This document shows positions 35,546 through 46,949 of a stretch of DNA of 64,000 bases, piece by piece. A program made the position numbers and the translations under genes. Within the stretch, counting starts at the first letter, position 1; every line of letters starts with the position of its first letter. Location of the stretch: assembly GCA_030686995.1 (NCBI GenBank), contig CM060694.1, positions 91,006,762 through 91,070,761 on the forward strand, written 5' to 3'. Source of the DNA: Artemisia argyi. Lineage: Eukaryota > Streptophyta > Magnoliopsida > Asterales > Asteraceae. The notes beneath the pieces are model-generated. The model ran no database searches. It was given only the letters and a program-made list of their open reading frames with translations, and was not told the DNA's origin.

Positions 35546-37332
35546 ATTGATGTCATTGATGTTGCGTCTGAGGAGTACGCTCAAGAGGTTTTAGGTTTTG
35601 TCGATGATTCTCCGAGTGAAAACTTCACTCCATCTTCTCACCCCATTATTGCCAATTCTTCTCCTTCCCTCACTCCGTTTGAGGTAAGTGACTTCGTCTT
35701 AGAAGAAATTGAGGCCTTTCTCAAAAGTGATTCTATTCCCGATGGAGTAGATAACCAAGAGATTGACCTCGAGGGGGATATTCTCATGCTTGAAAAGTTA
35801 TTAAACGAAGATCCCTCTCATCTTCCTGTTCTACCACAAACACTTCATAAGGAGGAAGTCAAAAATGTTGAGAAGACTAATGACTTTCCCGCGGTTGAAC
35901 TTAAGGACTTCCGCCTCATCTTGAATATGCATTTCTGGAGGGTGATGATAAATTACCTGTCATTATTGCTAAAGACTTAAGTGTTGAGGAAAAGGCTGCT
36001 CTTATACAGGTTTTGAAGTCTCATAAGCAAGCAATTGCTTGGCGTCTCTCCGATATCAAGGGCATCGACCCTGAGTTCTGTACTCACAAGATATTAATGG
36101 AGGAAGACTTCAAACCTGCGGTCCAACATCAAAGAAGGGTGAATCCAAAAATTCACGAGGTTATCAAACAAGAGGTTTTAAAACTACTTGATGCCGGATT
36201 GATTTACCCTATCTCGGACAGTCCTTGGGTCAGCCCAGTTCATTGTGTTCCAAAAAAGGGTGGCATTACTGTTGTCACAAACGAGGAAAATGAGTTAATT
36301 CCAACTCGTTTGGTTACGGGTTGGCGCGTCTGCATTGATTATCGTAAATTGAATGACGCCACCCGTAAGGATCATTTTCCTCTGCCCTTTATGGATCAGA
36401 TGCTCTAGAGATTAGCGGGGAATGAGTACTATTGCTTCCTCGATGGTTTCTCGGGTTACTTTCAGATTCCCATTGACCCGCAAGACCAAGAAAAGACCAC
36501 TTTTACGTGCCCCTATGGAACCTTCGCATATAAACGTATGCCATTTGGCCTATGTAATGCTCCGGGCACGTTTCAAAGATGTATGATGGCCATTTTTTCC
36601 GACATGATCGGGAAAAGTATGGAGGTCTTCATGGACGATTTTTCGGTCATTGGGAATTCGTTCCAATCATGTCTCTCCCATTTAGACAGCATGCTAAAAC
36701 GTTGTGAAGACACAAAGTTATGTCTAAATTGGGAGAAGAGTCACTTTATGGTCAAAGAGGGCATTGTCCTCGGCCATAAAATTTCAAAAAACGGGATTGA
36801 CGTTGACCGTGCCAAAGTGGACGTCATTGCAAAATTGCCTCATCCCACGACTGTGAAAGGTGTTAGAAGCTTTTTGGGTCACGCCGGTTTTTACCGTAGG
36901 TTTACTCAAGATTTCTCTAAAATCGCCCGGCCTATGACCCATCTCCTCGAAAAGGATGCTCCTTTTATCTTCTCCCCAAAGTACATCGAAGCCTTTGAAA
37001 CTTTAAAGAAAAGGCTTACCGAGGCACCGATTCTTGTTGCCCCCGATTGGGACTTGCCCTTCGAGCTCATGTGTGATGCTAGTGATTATGCGTTGGGGGC
37101 AGTCTTGGGGCAACGCAAAACAAAACATTTTCAGCCTATACACTATGCCAGCAAGACTATGACCGAGGCTCAAAGTCATTACACCACCACTGAAAAAGAA
37201 TTATTAGCTGTGGTGTATGCTTTTGAAAAATTCCGGCCATACCTGATTCTGACTAAAAGCATAGTGTATACGGATCATTCGGCTTTGAAGTATCTATTTG
37301 CAAAACAAGATGCAAAGCCGAGACTCCTCTGA
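35546..37332 (+). pseudogene. pol: Reverse transcriptase and RNase H of X
   Basis: It continues in the gag-protease phase to about 35910, where one base is missing relative to Y (GACTTCCGCC versus GACTTACCGCC) and the frame shifts. RT motifs follow: YPISDSPWVSP, VCIDYRKLNDATRKDHFPLP, LDGFSGYFQIP, MPFGLCNAPGTFQRCM and the catalytic FMDD at about 36628-36639. RNase H starts at FELMCDASD and includes TEKELLAVVYAFEKFRPYL and YTDHSALKYL. In-frame stops: TAG at 36406-36408 and TGA at 37330-37332. The latter falls at the same codon as a TGA in Y. Confidence 0.93.
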
Positions 37333-38808
37333 TGGGTTCTCCTCCTTCAGGAATTTGATATCATTATTCGTGATAAAAAAGGAGCTGAGAACCTAGCTGC
37401 TGATCATCTCTCCCGTCTTGAAAACCCTCACCAAAATGCTTTCGAGAAAAAGGAAATAAATGAAACATTTCCTCTCGAGACCCTCAATGTGGTTTCATTT
37501 CGTGGAGACTCGATTACCCCATGGTTTGCCGACTTTGCAAACTATCTTGCGGGTAACTTCATTGTGAAAGGGATGTCGTCCCAACAAAAAAATAAATTTT
37601 TCAAAGATGTTAAACATTACTTTTGGGACGACCCCTACTTGTTCAAGATATGCGCGGATCAAGTCATCCGGTGGTATGTGTAGGGTCAGGAAGCCGCTGA
37701 AATCTTAAAGGCTTGCGATGCTGGTCCCACGGGGGGCCACCACAATCCCAACTACACCGCTAAAAAGGTGTTTGATTCCGGCTTTTATTGGCCCTCGATC
37801 TACAAGGATGCCCAAGATTTGGTCAAATCCTGTGACGCTTGTCAGCGTCACGAGAATATTTCACAAAAGAATGAAATGCCTCAGAATGCAATTCAAGTTT
37901 GTGAAATTTTTGATATCTGGGGCATCGACTTTATGGGGCCATTTCCATCCTCTCACGGCAACAAATATATACTCGTGGCAGTTGACTACTTTTCAAAATG
38001 GGTTGAAGCAAAAGCTTTACCCACAAATGATGCCCGAGTAGTTGTGAAATTTTTAAAAGCTCTTTTTGCCCGATTCGGAACTCCACGTGCTATTATTAGT
38101 GATCGTGGTACGCACTTCTGTAATGACAAATTTGACAAAGTCATGCAAAAGTACGGTGTGACTCACCGTCTTTCTACTGCGTACCACCCTCAAACGAGTG
38201 GACAAGTCGAAGTGTCCAATCGGGGCATTAAAAGAATCTTGGAAAGAACTGTAGGTGAGAATCGTGCATCGTGGTCGGACAAATTAGATGATGCACTTTG
38301 GGCTTTCCGTACGGCTTACAAAACACCCATTGGGTGTACGCCTTATAAACTTGTGTACGGGAAAGCGTGCCATCTTCCGATCGAGCTTGAGCAAAAAGCC
38401 TATTGGGCCCTCAAGCATGCCAATTTCGACCTCAGAACGGCGGGTGATCACAGAAAAGTTCAACTAAATGAATTAAACGAACTTCGTGATCAAGCTTAAG
38501 AGAACTCTTTGATCTATAAACAAAAGATAAAGAAGATTCATGACTCAAAAATCAAAAATCGCGTTTTTAACGTTGGTGATCGAGTCCTTCTTTTCAACTC
38601 TAGACTCAAGATCTTCTCGGGAAAGCTCAAAACCCGATGGACTGGTCCATTCACTATCACAAAAGTTTATCCTTATGGTACCATCGAATTATCTCAAAAT
38701 GACGGTCCTAACTTCAAAGTGAATGGACATCGGTTAAAGCACTACTTTGGAGAGGATGTACCATCCATGGTCGTCCCGGATCTCCAAACTTTCCCCAAGG
38801 ACAATTGA
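37333..38808 (+). pseudogene. pol: Integrase of X
   Basis: Same phase as RT, after the TGA. It has an HH...CDACQR zinc-binding domain, then core catalytic residues in [19 protein letters not shown] and the Glu of GQVEVSNRG; all three acidic positions are kept. The C-terminal VGDRVLLFNSRLKIFSGKLK..WTGPF module has no chromodomain, as in the Athila/Tat group. Stops: TAG 37681-37683 and TAA 38497-38499; the last stop is at 38806. Integrase would insert element DNA with 5-bp duplications. Confidence 0.93.
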
Positions 38809-39656
38809 ATTCGGGGATAGAGTCAAGCTAGCGACTCGATGAACAAAAACTAGCAACAATACGGGTTTTCACCCGTATCTCTGATTCTTTCTATTTTCTA
38901 CCACCTAGTGTGGGGGAATGGCCAACCCCCCGCTGTTTAAAAAAAATGTATATATGTATATAAAGCTCTCCAAAAAAAAAAAAAAAAAAGTTGTATATAT
39001 ATAGAAATAAAGTAAAAATTGGTATGTACACAGTTAGATTCGAATTTTGGCTTTTTACGTTCATAGCTTCGGCATAATAGCCGGGACTTTGGATATTGAG
39101 GACAATATTCATTTCTAAGTGAGGGGGGGGGGGGGGGAAATTATAATGAATTTTAGCAAATATCTCTCAAGTACCCCCGTTTTTGGCCAAAATTTTCAAC
39201 AATTTTTCACTTTATTTCAAAATTTTTTGTGGTAATCAGTCCGCCTTGTCTAAGCGACAAAAGGGATTGGCTAATCCAGGAGCAAACGGCTCTTGGTAAA
39301 GATAAATCAAATCCGTTGACGGCTGGCAATTTGCCCAAAATTGTATGGTTCCTCAACTCCCCGAAAACAAATGAGTTGGCTAGCCCGCAAGATTATGGCT
39401 TGTGGTAAAGGCCGTGGAAAATCCATAATTGGTAATCAGCTCACCAAGATGTTGACTAGGTCCATCAAGATGCTGGCTAGTCCAGGAGCAAACGGCTCTT
39501 GGTAAAGACTTAACAAATCCGTTGGAAGCTGGTGGTTTGCTCAAAATCACACGGTTATCAGGTGTGGCACAGTTCTTACACCTGGCTACTCCAGAAGTGA
39601 TGGCTTTTGGTAAAGAGTTTTTCAAATCCATCAAGTTTTCTAAAAAGATTGCTAGG
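38809..39656 (+). other. 3' non-coding region of X
   Basis: No env-like ORF. It carries AGTGTGGGGGAATGG near 38907 and then GGACAATATTCATTTCTAAG followed by a 15-base G-run (to 39137), the polypurine-type motif also seen in M and H. The rest is a degenerate tandem repeat. Confidence 0.7.
39269..39650 (+). repeat. Diverged tandem repeat, period about 100-110 bp
   Basis: Four copies of a GGCTA..CC.G.A..GGCT.TTGGTAAAG unit start at 39269, 39378, 39475 and 39584. The first and third are most alike (GGAGCAAACGGCTCTTGGTA). Confidence 0.7.
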
Positions 39657-39661
39657 GACTA
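39657..39661. repeat. Target-site duplication GACTA, left of T
   Basis: GACTA directly before TGTAACACC; repeated at 53556-53560. It is the only such pair around the whole four-LTR block. Confidence 0.92.
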
Positions 39662-40138
39662 TGTAACACCCCCAAAATACCGCAGCGGAAGACTGTGTCA
39701 TAGGGGTGCTACTTCGTAATACAAAGTACAAGGTATGGAAAACGAACTCTAAATGAGACGTTTTGAAAAGTTACCATTCGATTAATAAATTCCGAGTTAC
39801 AAACTTGAGATTCCAAAGTATGATACATAAATGTATACAAAGTTTTGAATGGTAAATGATAAAAGCATAAGTCTTCAGAATATGCAGCTTGACTCTAAGT
39901 TCCACGCACTAGCTATCGCCTTACTAACCTGAGATAAACATGCTAAAGTGTCAACACAATGGTTGGTGAGTTCATAGAGTTTGTCTTAAAACAGTTGAAA
40001 AGCCTTAAAAGAATATTTGCACAGCAAAGGCATCATGAATCCACTCAGTTGCAAGTCCCGCCATAGGAGACTTGTAACCTGTGTGTCCACAACCCACTGC
40101 TAAAAGATAATTTATACAATGCACCGGATTATATTCAC

Positions 40139-40252
40139 CCAAGGTCAAGAATAGACACAAGGGCGGGGGCCTCTCCCCAAATAGTACTACGACATCCAAG
40201 GTCAAGTATAGACACAAGGGTAGGGGGCATCTTCCCATGAGTACTACCAATA
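40139..40252. repeat. Two-copy 57-bp repeat in T LTR
   Basis: CCAAGGTCAAGAATAGACAC (40139) and CCAAGGTCAAGTATAGACAC (40196) start two tandem copies; each of the four LTRs has the pair. It occupies the same position as the 42-bp minisatellite of S. Confidence 0.85.
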
Positions 40253-41874
40253 CCTCTCCGACAGAATAGAGTATTATGTATGCACGTAAATACGAATCTT
40301 GTATTTAAATTAAGCAAGTATAGTGTAACAAGTATGTATAACGCAATCAAGTATAATGCCAATCAAGTATAACACAATCAAGTATAAATGTTTAAGAGTA
40401 TTTGTACAAAAAGCAAGTAGTTGAGCATGTATCTCCCCCAAAGAGTTAAAACAAGTATCAAAAAGTAGGGGCTATGACTCACCTTAAGTCTATGTAATGA
40501 GAAATGAAAGTGGTAGTCGAATCGCGAAAGTCTCTAAGAGCGGCCTATAATAGAACGTTGCGACTTAGGTTTGGAGTAACGTCTAAGAATACGAAGAATT
40601 GCCTATATATGTCTTGCATAATGTTCATGATGTAGTACTTAGTATATAGTGTAAGTCTTTGAATATAAATTGTTTATGAAACATGTATAGGTTGTACATC
40701 TCTTACTACCGTTCGGGCCGACATAATTCAGAAGTCATGGAGTAAACGTTCGAGGAGACAGGACACTTTAATTCGTAAATCCACAACTCATCTCGACGGC
40801 TTACTTAATGAACTCCTCACATGAGGCTCCCTACTATTGTAGTATTTGATAACATATATATAAGCTTTTTGATCTTTAAAAGTTATATGGTCTTTAGCCG
40901 TGGCTTTGCTGTGACCTTGGTCATTGTTACCATGGTCTTGAGACTCAACCTTGGCTTTATCCATGGTTGTGGTCTTGGCTTTAGGTCATTAGACCTCTTG
41001 GTCTCATCTAATTATAACCATTATATAGTTACTTTGGTCTAAAAATGGGCTGTTAAGAATTTGAAGAAAATTATCACTCAGAAAGCGTTTTCAGGGCTCA
41101 AGCTTCTTTGATCCTGAATGAAAACGCCGTTCCAGACAACTTTCGTGTTTTAACTTTTTGATGAATCGGAACAGAAGTGGGACTTTCAAAATGGCAGAAT
41201 GCAAAACAGTTTGTATAGGCAGTTTCGGCGTTTTGGTGTCGCTAACTTCTTATGGCCATAACTTTTGACTCGTGTACTCGTTTTGGGTGATTCAAATTGC
41301 TATGTTTTCCTATTTAAGTCCTATTTAACAGTAGGTAAGTGTCAAATATCATAGTTATACTATTTTGGTCGTGGTTCTCCAAGAAAGTTACTAGTTTACT
41401 TGTTTAAATAACATGAGTTAACATATATATACCATAACTTGTTTTACTAGTTTTTATACATCATGAACATAATACAAAGACCATATATAGCATGAGAGAA
41501 ACATAATAAGTATGAAAATGATATTGAGCAAGAAAGTGTATAAGGGTTTCTTACAACTTTTGGCTTTCTAAAGAAAGGAAGTCAAGTATAGAACTAGGAC
41601 ACTAAACCTAAGCTTGTAAACCCTTCACCATAACTCTTGTAACCCTTGCTAGCCTTGATATAACCCTTGTGAAAACCCATTAACTTCAGCCCTAGTAACC
41701 TTGTGTAGCTCCTAAATCAACCATGGAATCACCAAACAAACTTGAGAACTAGGTAGAGAATACTAAGACCTTGAACTCTTATGTGTAACTTATAGTTTGA
41801 AGATCAAAGGATCATGGTGCTAGGGATTTGTTGTGTGGCATTTGGATTATGAAGAAAGGAAGAGATGAGCATTG

Positions 41875-41882
41875 TATTTATA
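41875..41882 (-). promoter_or_regulatory. TATA box in T LTR
   Basis: The minus strand reads GCTATAAATACAATGC. Immediately upstream are repeated AGGCACCTTCC words. It is preserved in all four LTRs. Confidence 0.5.
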
Positions 41883-42783
41883 GCATGAAGAGGAGGTGCA
41901 AGGAAGGTGCCTAGGAAGGTGCCTTAAGGAGGTTAGTTTTTAGGATATTTAGGAGGCTTACTTAGGAAGTTTTACACATGTTTGCTACCTAAAGTCCTCA
42001 AGACTTATCACAAGCCAACAAGGCTTGTGATACACGTTCATATGGGATAAGGGGTGACTAGATGAGTAGTCATGGTCTTATCTAAGTTACGGAGTGAGTT
42101 TTGGTCCCGGTAATCGCTAACAGTAAGTCGTTAAGTCATGAAACTTAAAATCAGGTATCCTAAAAATATGAAATTTATAAATGTGTTAGAACTTATTAAT
42201 ATAACCTATCTTAGCCTATTTAATGAGTGATAAGTTCTATCGGGTTGCTTAAACGCTGCTAAAACTGGAAACGTGGGTCTAAAACGCGTAATTCGCGTAA
42301 AACGCTGAACTGGAAAACGTAAAATTCCAAAACTTTTGGAATTGTCCTAAAATGAGAGAAAATCATATTTCTATTGTTTATAATGTTTTATGGACATATC
42401 GGGATGCTGGAATGACGTTTAAACCTAAAAGTAAATCTCGGACACGGCTTCGTGATTTTTCTAGAAATGATCCGACGAGTGTGATATTCTCGGATTATCA
42501 TTAAAATAGTTTAACTTACGAGAATATGAAATAAAAATTTTGGATGTGAATAGTAAAAGTGAATAGTGAATTTTCGGGAATAAAAGTTTACCTGAAATTG
42601 CGAATTGTTACAGTCTCTACCCCTTAAGAAGAACTTCGTCCCGAAGTTCAGTTGATGTTAACTACTTACGGTGTGTCTAAGAGAATTTGGGATCTCTAAT
42701 ATAGTGGTGTTTACTCTGATTCGTCTAAGGTTCTGGTTAAGGAGTTGTATCGGCTACAATTAAGCCCACTTATTTATAACACA

Positions 42784-42821
42784 TTACTTACATAAAGAAG
42801 CGTCCAAATTTATGTAAGTAA
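42784..42821 (-). other. Hairpin A in T internal region
   Basis: TTACTTACATAAA and TTTATGTAAGTAA form a perfect 13-bp stem around a 12-base loop, GAAGCGTCCAAA on the plus strand. It is repeated at 46436-46473 and 50074-50111. Confidence 0.75.
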
Positions 42822-42856
42822 GGTCTCATAAACTTATGGTTCGGTGATTTACAATT

Positions 42857-42900
42857 TCTTTATTTAATTGAAGAGGCGTCCCAATCCATTTAAATAAGGA
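42857..42900 (-). other. Hairpin B in T internal region
   Basis: TCTTTATTTAATT pairs with ATTTAAATAAGGA over 11 of 13 positions around an 18-base loop, GAAGAGGCGTCCCAATCC. The loop shares GAAG..GCGTCC..AA with hairpin A, 36 bases away. Confidence 0.65.
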
Positions 42901-43297
42901 GATTCTAAATCATCCTACTTAAGAATTTCTGACACAAAATCCGCCTTCTGAGGCCGATAGTAAGATAATCAAGTCATCAAATCCCTAAAGCTAAGCAATA
43001 AGATTATTTAACTCAAATCTTGTGTCTCATCAAACAAGAACTGTCACAAGATCAAGTTAACTAATTAGTTATTACTGAGCTCCATGTTTTTAATGACTCG
43101 ACGAATCTCTGGGGCTCCTTATAATACTAAAGTCACATCATCTAACAGCGTGGAACAAAACCAACAACTACCAAAAAGCGTATGTGTATGTAGTGTGTGT
43201 AAGGCAAATAAAGAGGAGAGTCCTAACGTATATAGCAGTTATAGTCTAGGCACTAAATGCAACCTAGTTCTCTATAACCAAGGCTCTGGTACCAATC

Positions 43298-46264
43298 TGT
43301 AACACCCCCAAAATACCGCAGCGGAAGACTGTGTCATAGGGGTGCTACTTCGTAATACAAAGTACAAGGTATAGAAAACGAACTCTAAATGAGACGTTTT
43401 GAAAAGTTACCATTCGATTAATAAATTCCGAGTTACAAACTTGAGATTCCAAAGTATGATACATAAATGTATACAAAGTTTTGAATGGTAAATGATAAAA
43501 GCATAAGTCTTCAGAATATGCAGCTTGACTCTAAGTTCCACGCACTAGCTATCGCCTTACTAACCTGAGATAAACATGCTAAAGTGTCAACACAATGGTT
43601 GGTGAGTTCATAGAGTTTGTCTTAAAACAGTTGAAAAGCCTTAAAAGAATATTTGCACAGCAAAGGCATCATGAATCCACTCAGTTGCAAGTCCCGCCAT
43701 AAGAGACTTGTAACCTGTGTGTCCACAACCCACTGCTAAAAGATAATTTATACAATGCACCGGATTATATTCACCCAAGGTCAAGAATAGACACAAGGGC
43801 GGGGGCCTCTCCCCAAATAGTACTACGACATCCAAGGTCAAGTATAGACACAAGGGTAGGGGGCATCTTCCCATGAGTACTATTAATACCTCTCCGACAG
43901 AATAGAGTATTATGTATGCACGTAAATACGAATCTTGTATTTAAATTAAGCAAGTATAGTGTAACAAGTATGTATAACGCAATCAAGTATAATGCCAATC
44001 AAGTATAACACAATCAAGTATAAATGTTTAAGAGTATTTGTACAAAAAGCAAGTAGTTGAGCATGTATCTCCCCCAAAGAGTTAAAACAAGTATGAAAAA
44101 GTAGGGGCTATGACTCACCTTAAGTCTATGTAATGAGAAATGAAAGTGGTAGTCGGATCGCGAAAGTCTCTAAGAGCGGCCTATAATAGAACGTTGCGAC
44201 TTAGGTTTGGAGTAACGTCTAAGAATACGAAGAATTGCCTATATATGTCTTGCATAATGTTCATGATGTAGTACTTAGTATATAGTGTAAGTCTTTGAAT
44301 ATAAATTGTTTATGAAACATGTATAGGTTGTACATCTCTTACTACCGTTCGGGCCGACATAATTCAGAAGTCATGGAGTAAACGTTCGAGGAGCCAGGAC
44401 ACTTTAATTCGTAAATCCACAACTCATCTCGACGGCTTACTTAATGAACTCCTCACATGAGGCTCCCTACTATTGTAGTATTTGATAACATGTATATATA
44501 AGCTTTTTGATCTTTAAAAGTTATATGGTCTTTAGCCGTGGCTTTGCTGTGACCTTGGTCATTGTTACCATGGTCTTGAGACTCAACCTTGGCTTTATCC
44601 ATGGTTGTGGTCTTGGCTTTAGGTCATTAGACCTCTTGGTCTCATCTAATTATAACCATTATATAGTTACTTTGGTCTAAAAATGGGCTGTTAAGAATTT
44701 GAAGAAAATTATCACTCAGAAAGCGTTTTCAGGGCTCAAGCTTCTCTGATCCTGAACGAAAACGTCGTTCCGGACAACTTTCGTGTTTTAACTTTTTGAT
44801 GAATCGGAACAGAAGTGGGACTTTCAAAATGGCAGAATGCAAAACAGTTTGTATAGGCAGTTTCGGCGTTTTGGTGTCGCTAACTTCTTATGGCCATAAC
44901 TTTTGACTCGTGTACTCGTTTTGGGTGATTCAAATTGCTATGTTTTCCTATTTAAGTCCTATTTAACAGTAGGTAAGTGTCAAATATCATAGTTATACTA
45001 TTTTGGTCGTGGTTCTCCAAGAAAGTTACTAGTTTACTTGTTTAAATAACATGAGTTAACATATATATACCATAACTTGTTTTACTAGTTTTTATACATC
45101 ATGAACATAATACAAAGACCATATATAGCATGAGAGAAACATAATAAGTATGAAAATGATATTGAGCAAGAAAGTGTATAAGGGTTTCTTACAACTTTTG
45201 GCTTTCTAAAGAAAGGAAGTCAAGTATAGAACTAGGACACTAAACCTAAGCTTGTAAACCCTTCACCATAACTCTTGTAACCCTTGCTAGCCTTGATATA
45301 ACCCTTGTGAAAACCCATTAACTTCAGCCCTAGTAACCCTGTGTAGCTCCTAAATCAACCATGGAATCACCAAACAAACTTGAGAACTAGGTAGAGAATA
45401 CTAAGACCTTGAACTCTTATGTGTAACTAATAGTTTGAAGATCAAAGGATCATGGTGCTAGGGATTTCTTGTGTGGCATTTGGATTATGAAGAAAGGAAG
45501 AGATGAGCATTGTATTTATAGCATGAAGAGGAGGTGCAAGGAAGGTGCCTAGGAAGGTGCCTTAAGGAGGTTAGTTTTTAGGATATTTAGGAGGCTTACT
45601 TAGGAAGTTTTACACATGTTTGCTACCTAAAGTCCTCAAGACTTATCACAAGCCAACAAGGCTTGTGATACATGTTCATATGGGATAAGGGGTGACTAGA
45701 TGAGTAGTCATGGTCTTATCTAAGTTACGGAGTGAGTTTTGGTCCCGGTAATCGCTAACAGTAAGTCGTTAAGTCATGAAACTTAAAATCAGGTATCCTA
45801 AAAATATGAAATTTATAAATGTGTTAGAACTTATTAATATAACCTATCTTAGCCTATTTAATGAGTGATAAGTTCTATCGGGTTGCTTAAACGCTGCTAA
45901 AACTGGAAACGTGGGTCTAAAACGCGTAATTCGCGTAAAACGCTGAACTGGAAAACGTAAAATTCCAAAACTTTTGGAATTGTCCTAAAATGAGAGAAAA
46001 TCATATTTCTATTGTTTATAATGTTTTATGGACATATCGGGATGCTGGAATGACGTTTAAACCTAAAAGTAAATCTCGGACACGGCTTCGTGATTTTTGT
46101 AGAAATGATCCGACGAGTGTGATATTCTCGGATTATCATTAAAATAGTTTAACTTACGAGAATATGAAATAAAAATTTTGGATGTGAATAGTAAAAGTGA
46201 ATAGTAAAAAGTGAATAGTGAATTTTCGGGAATAAAAGTTAACCTGAAATTGCGAATTGTTACA
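43298..46264 (-). repeat. T LTR copy 2 (2967 bp)
   Basis: Long type at its right end (extra GTGAATAGTAAAA spacer, as in copy 4). Private variants include CTAATAG, TTTCTTGTG and TTTTTGTAGAAA. Confidence 0.93.
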
Positions 46265-46949
46265 GTCTCTACCCCTTAAGAAGAACTTCGTCCCGAAGTT
46301 CAGTTGATGTTAACTACTTACGGTGTGTCTAAGAGAATTTGGGATCTCTAATATAGTGGTGTTTACTCTGATTCGTCTAAGGTTCTGGTTAAGGAGTTGT
46401 ATCGGCTACAATTAAGCCCACTTATTTATAACACATTACTTACATAAAGAAGCGTCCAAATTTATGTAAGTAAGGTCTCATAAACTTATGGTTCGGTGAT
46501 TTACAATTTCTTTATTTAATTGAAGAGGCGTCCCAATCCATTTAAATAAGGAGATTCTAAATCATCCTACTTAAGAATTTCTGACACAAAATCCGCCTTC
46601 TGAGGCCGATAGTAAGATAATCAAGTCATCAAATCCCTAAAGCTAAGCAATAAGATTATTTAACTCAAATCTTGTGTCTCATCAAACAAGAACTGTCACA
46701 AGATCAAGTTAACTAATTAGTTATTACTGAGCTCCATGTTTTTAATGACTCGACGAATCTCTGGGGCTCCTTATAATACTAAAGTCACATCATCTAACAG
46801 CGTGGAACAAAACCAACAACTACCAAAAAGCGTATGTGTATGTAGTGTGTGTAAGGCAAATAAAGAGGAGAGTCCTAACGTATATAGCAGTTATAGTCTA
46901 GGCACTAAATGCAACCTAGTTCTCTATAACCAAGGCTCTGGTACCAATC
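46265..46949 (-). mobile_element. T internal region 2 (685 bp)
   Basis: Essentially identical to internal region 1. Primer site at 46934-46946, hairpin A at 46436-46473. Confidence 0.85.

Larger units (their letters stand above)
39662..42612 (-). repeat. T LTR copy 1 (2951 bp)
   Basis: Leftmost copy, the 3'-most LTR of the array. It carries several private variants in its left half, for example AGGAGAC for AAGAGAC, CCAATACC for TTAATACC and GAGACAGG for GAGCCAGG. Its right end is the short type (one GTGAATAGT spacer fewer). Confidence 0.93.
42613..43297 (-). mobile_element. T internal region 1 (685 bp)
   Basis: From the right: primer site TGGTACCAGAGCC (43282-43294), one mismatch from the initiator tRNA-Met complement, three bases from LTR 2; then non-coding sequence with paired hairpins; then a polypurine tract AAGGGGTAGAGAC (42613-42625) against LTR 1. 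No coding capacity is seen. Confidence 0.85.

Noticed and set aside
39672..39695. CGCAGCGGAAG at the start of T LTRs, matching the D-arm/A-box of initiator tRNA-Met
   Set aside because: An 11-base match on the antisense strand of the element, with no B-box at the right distance; likely chance.
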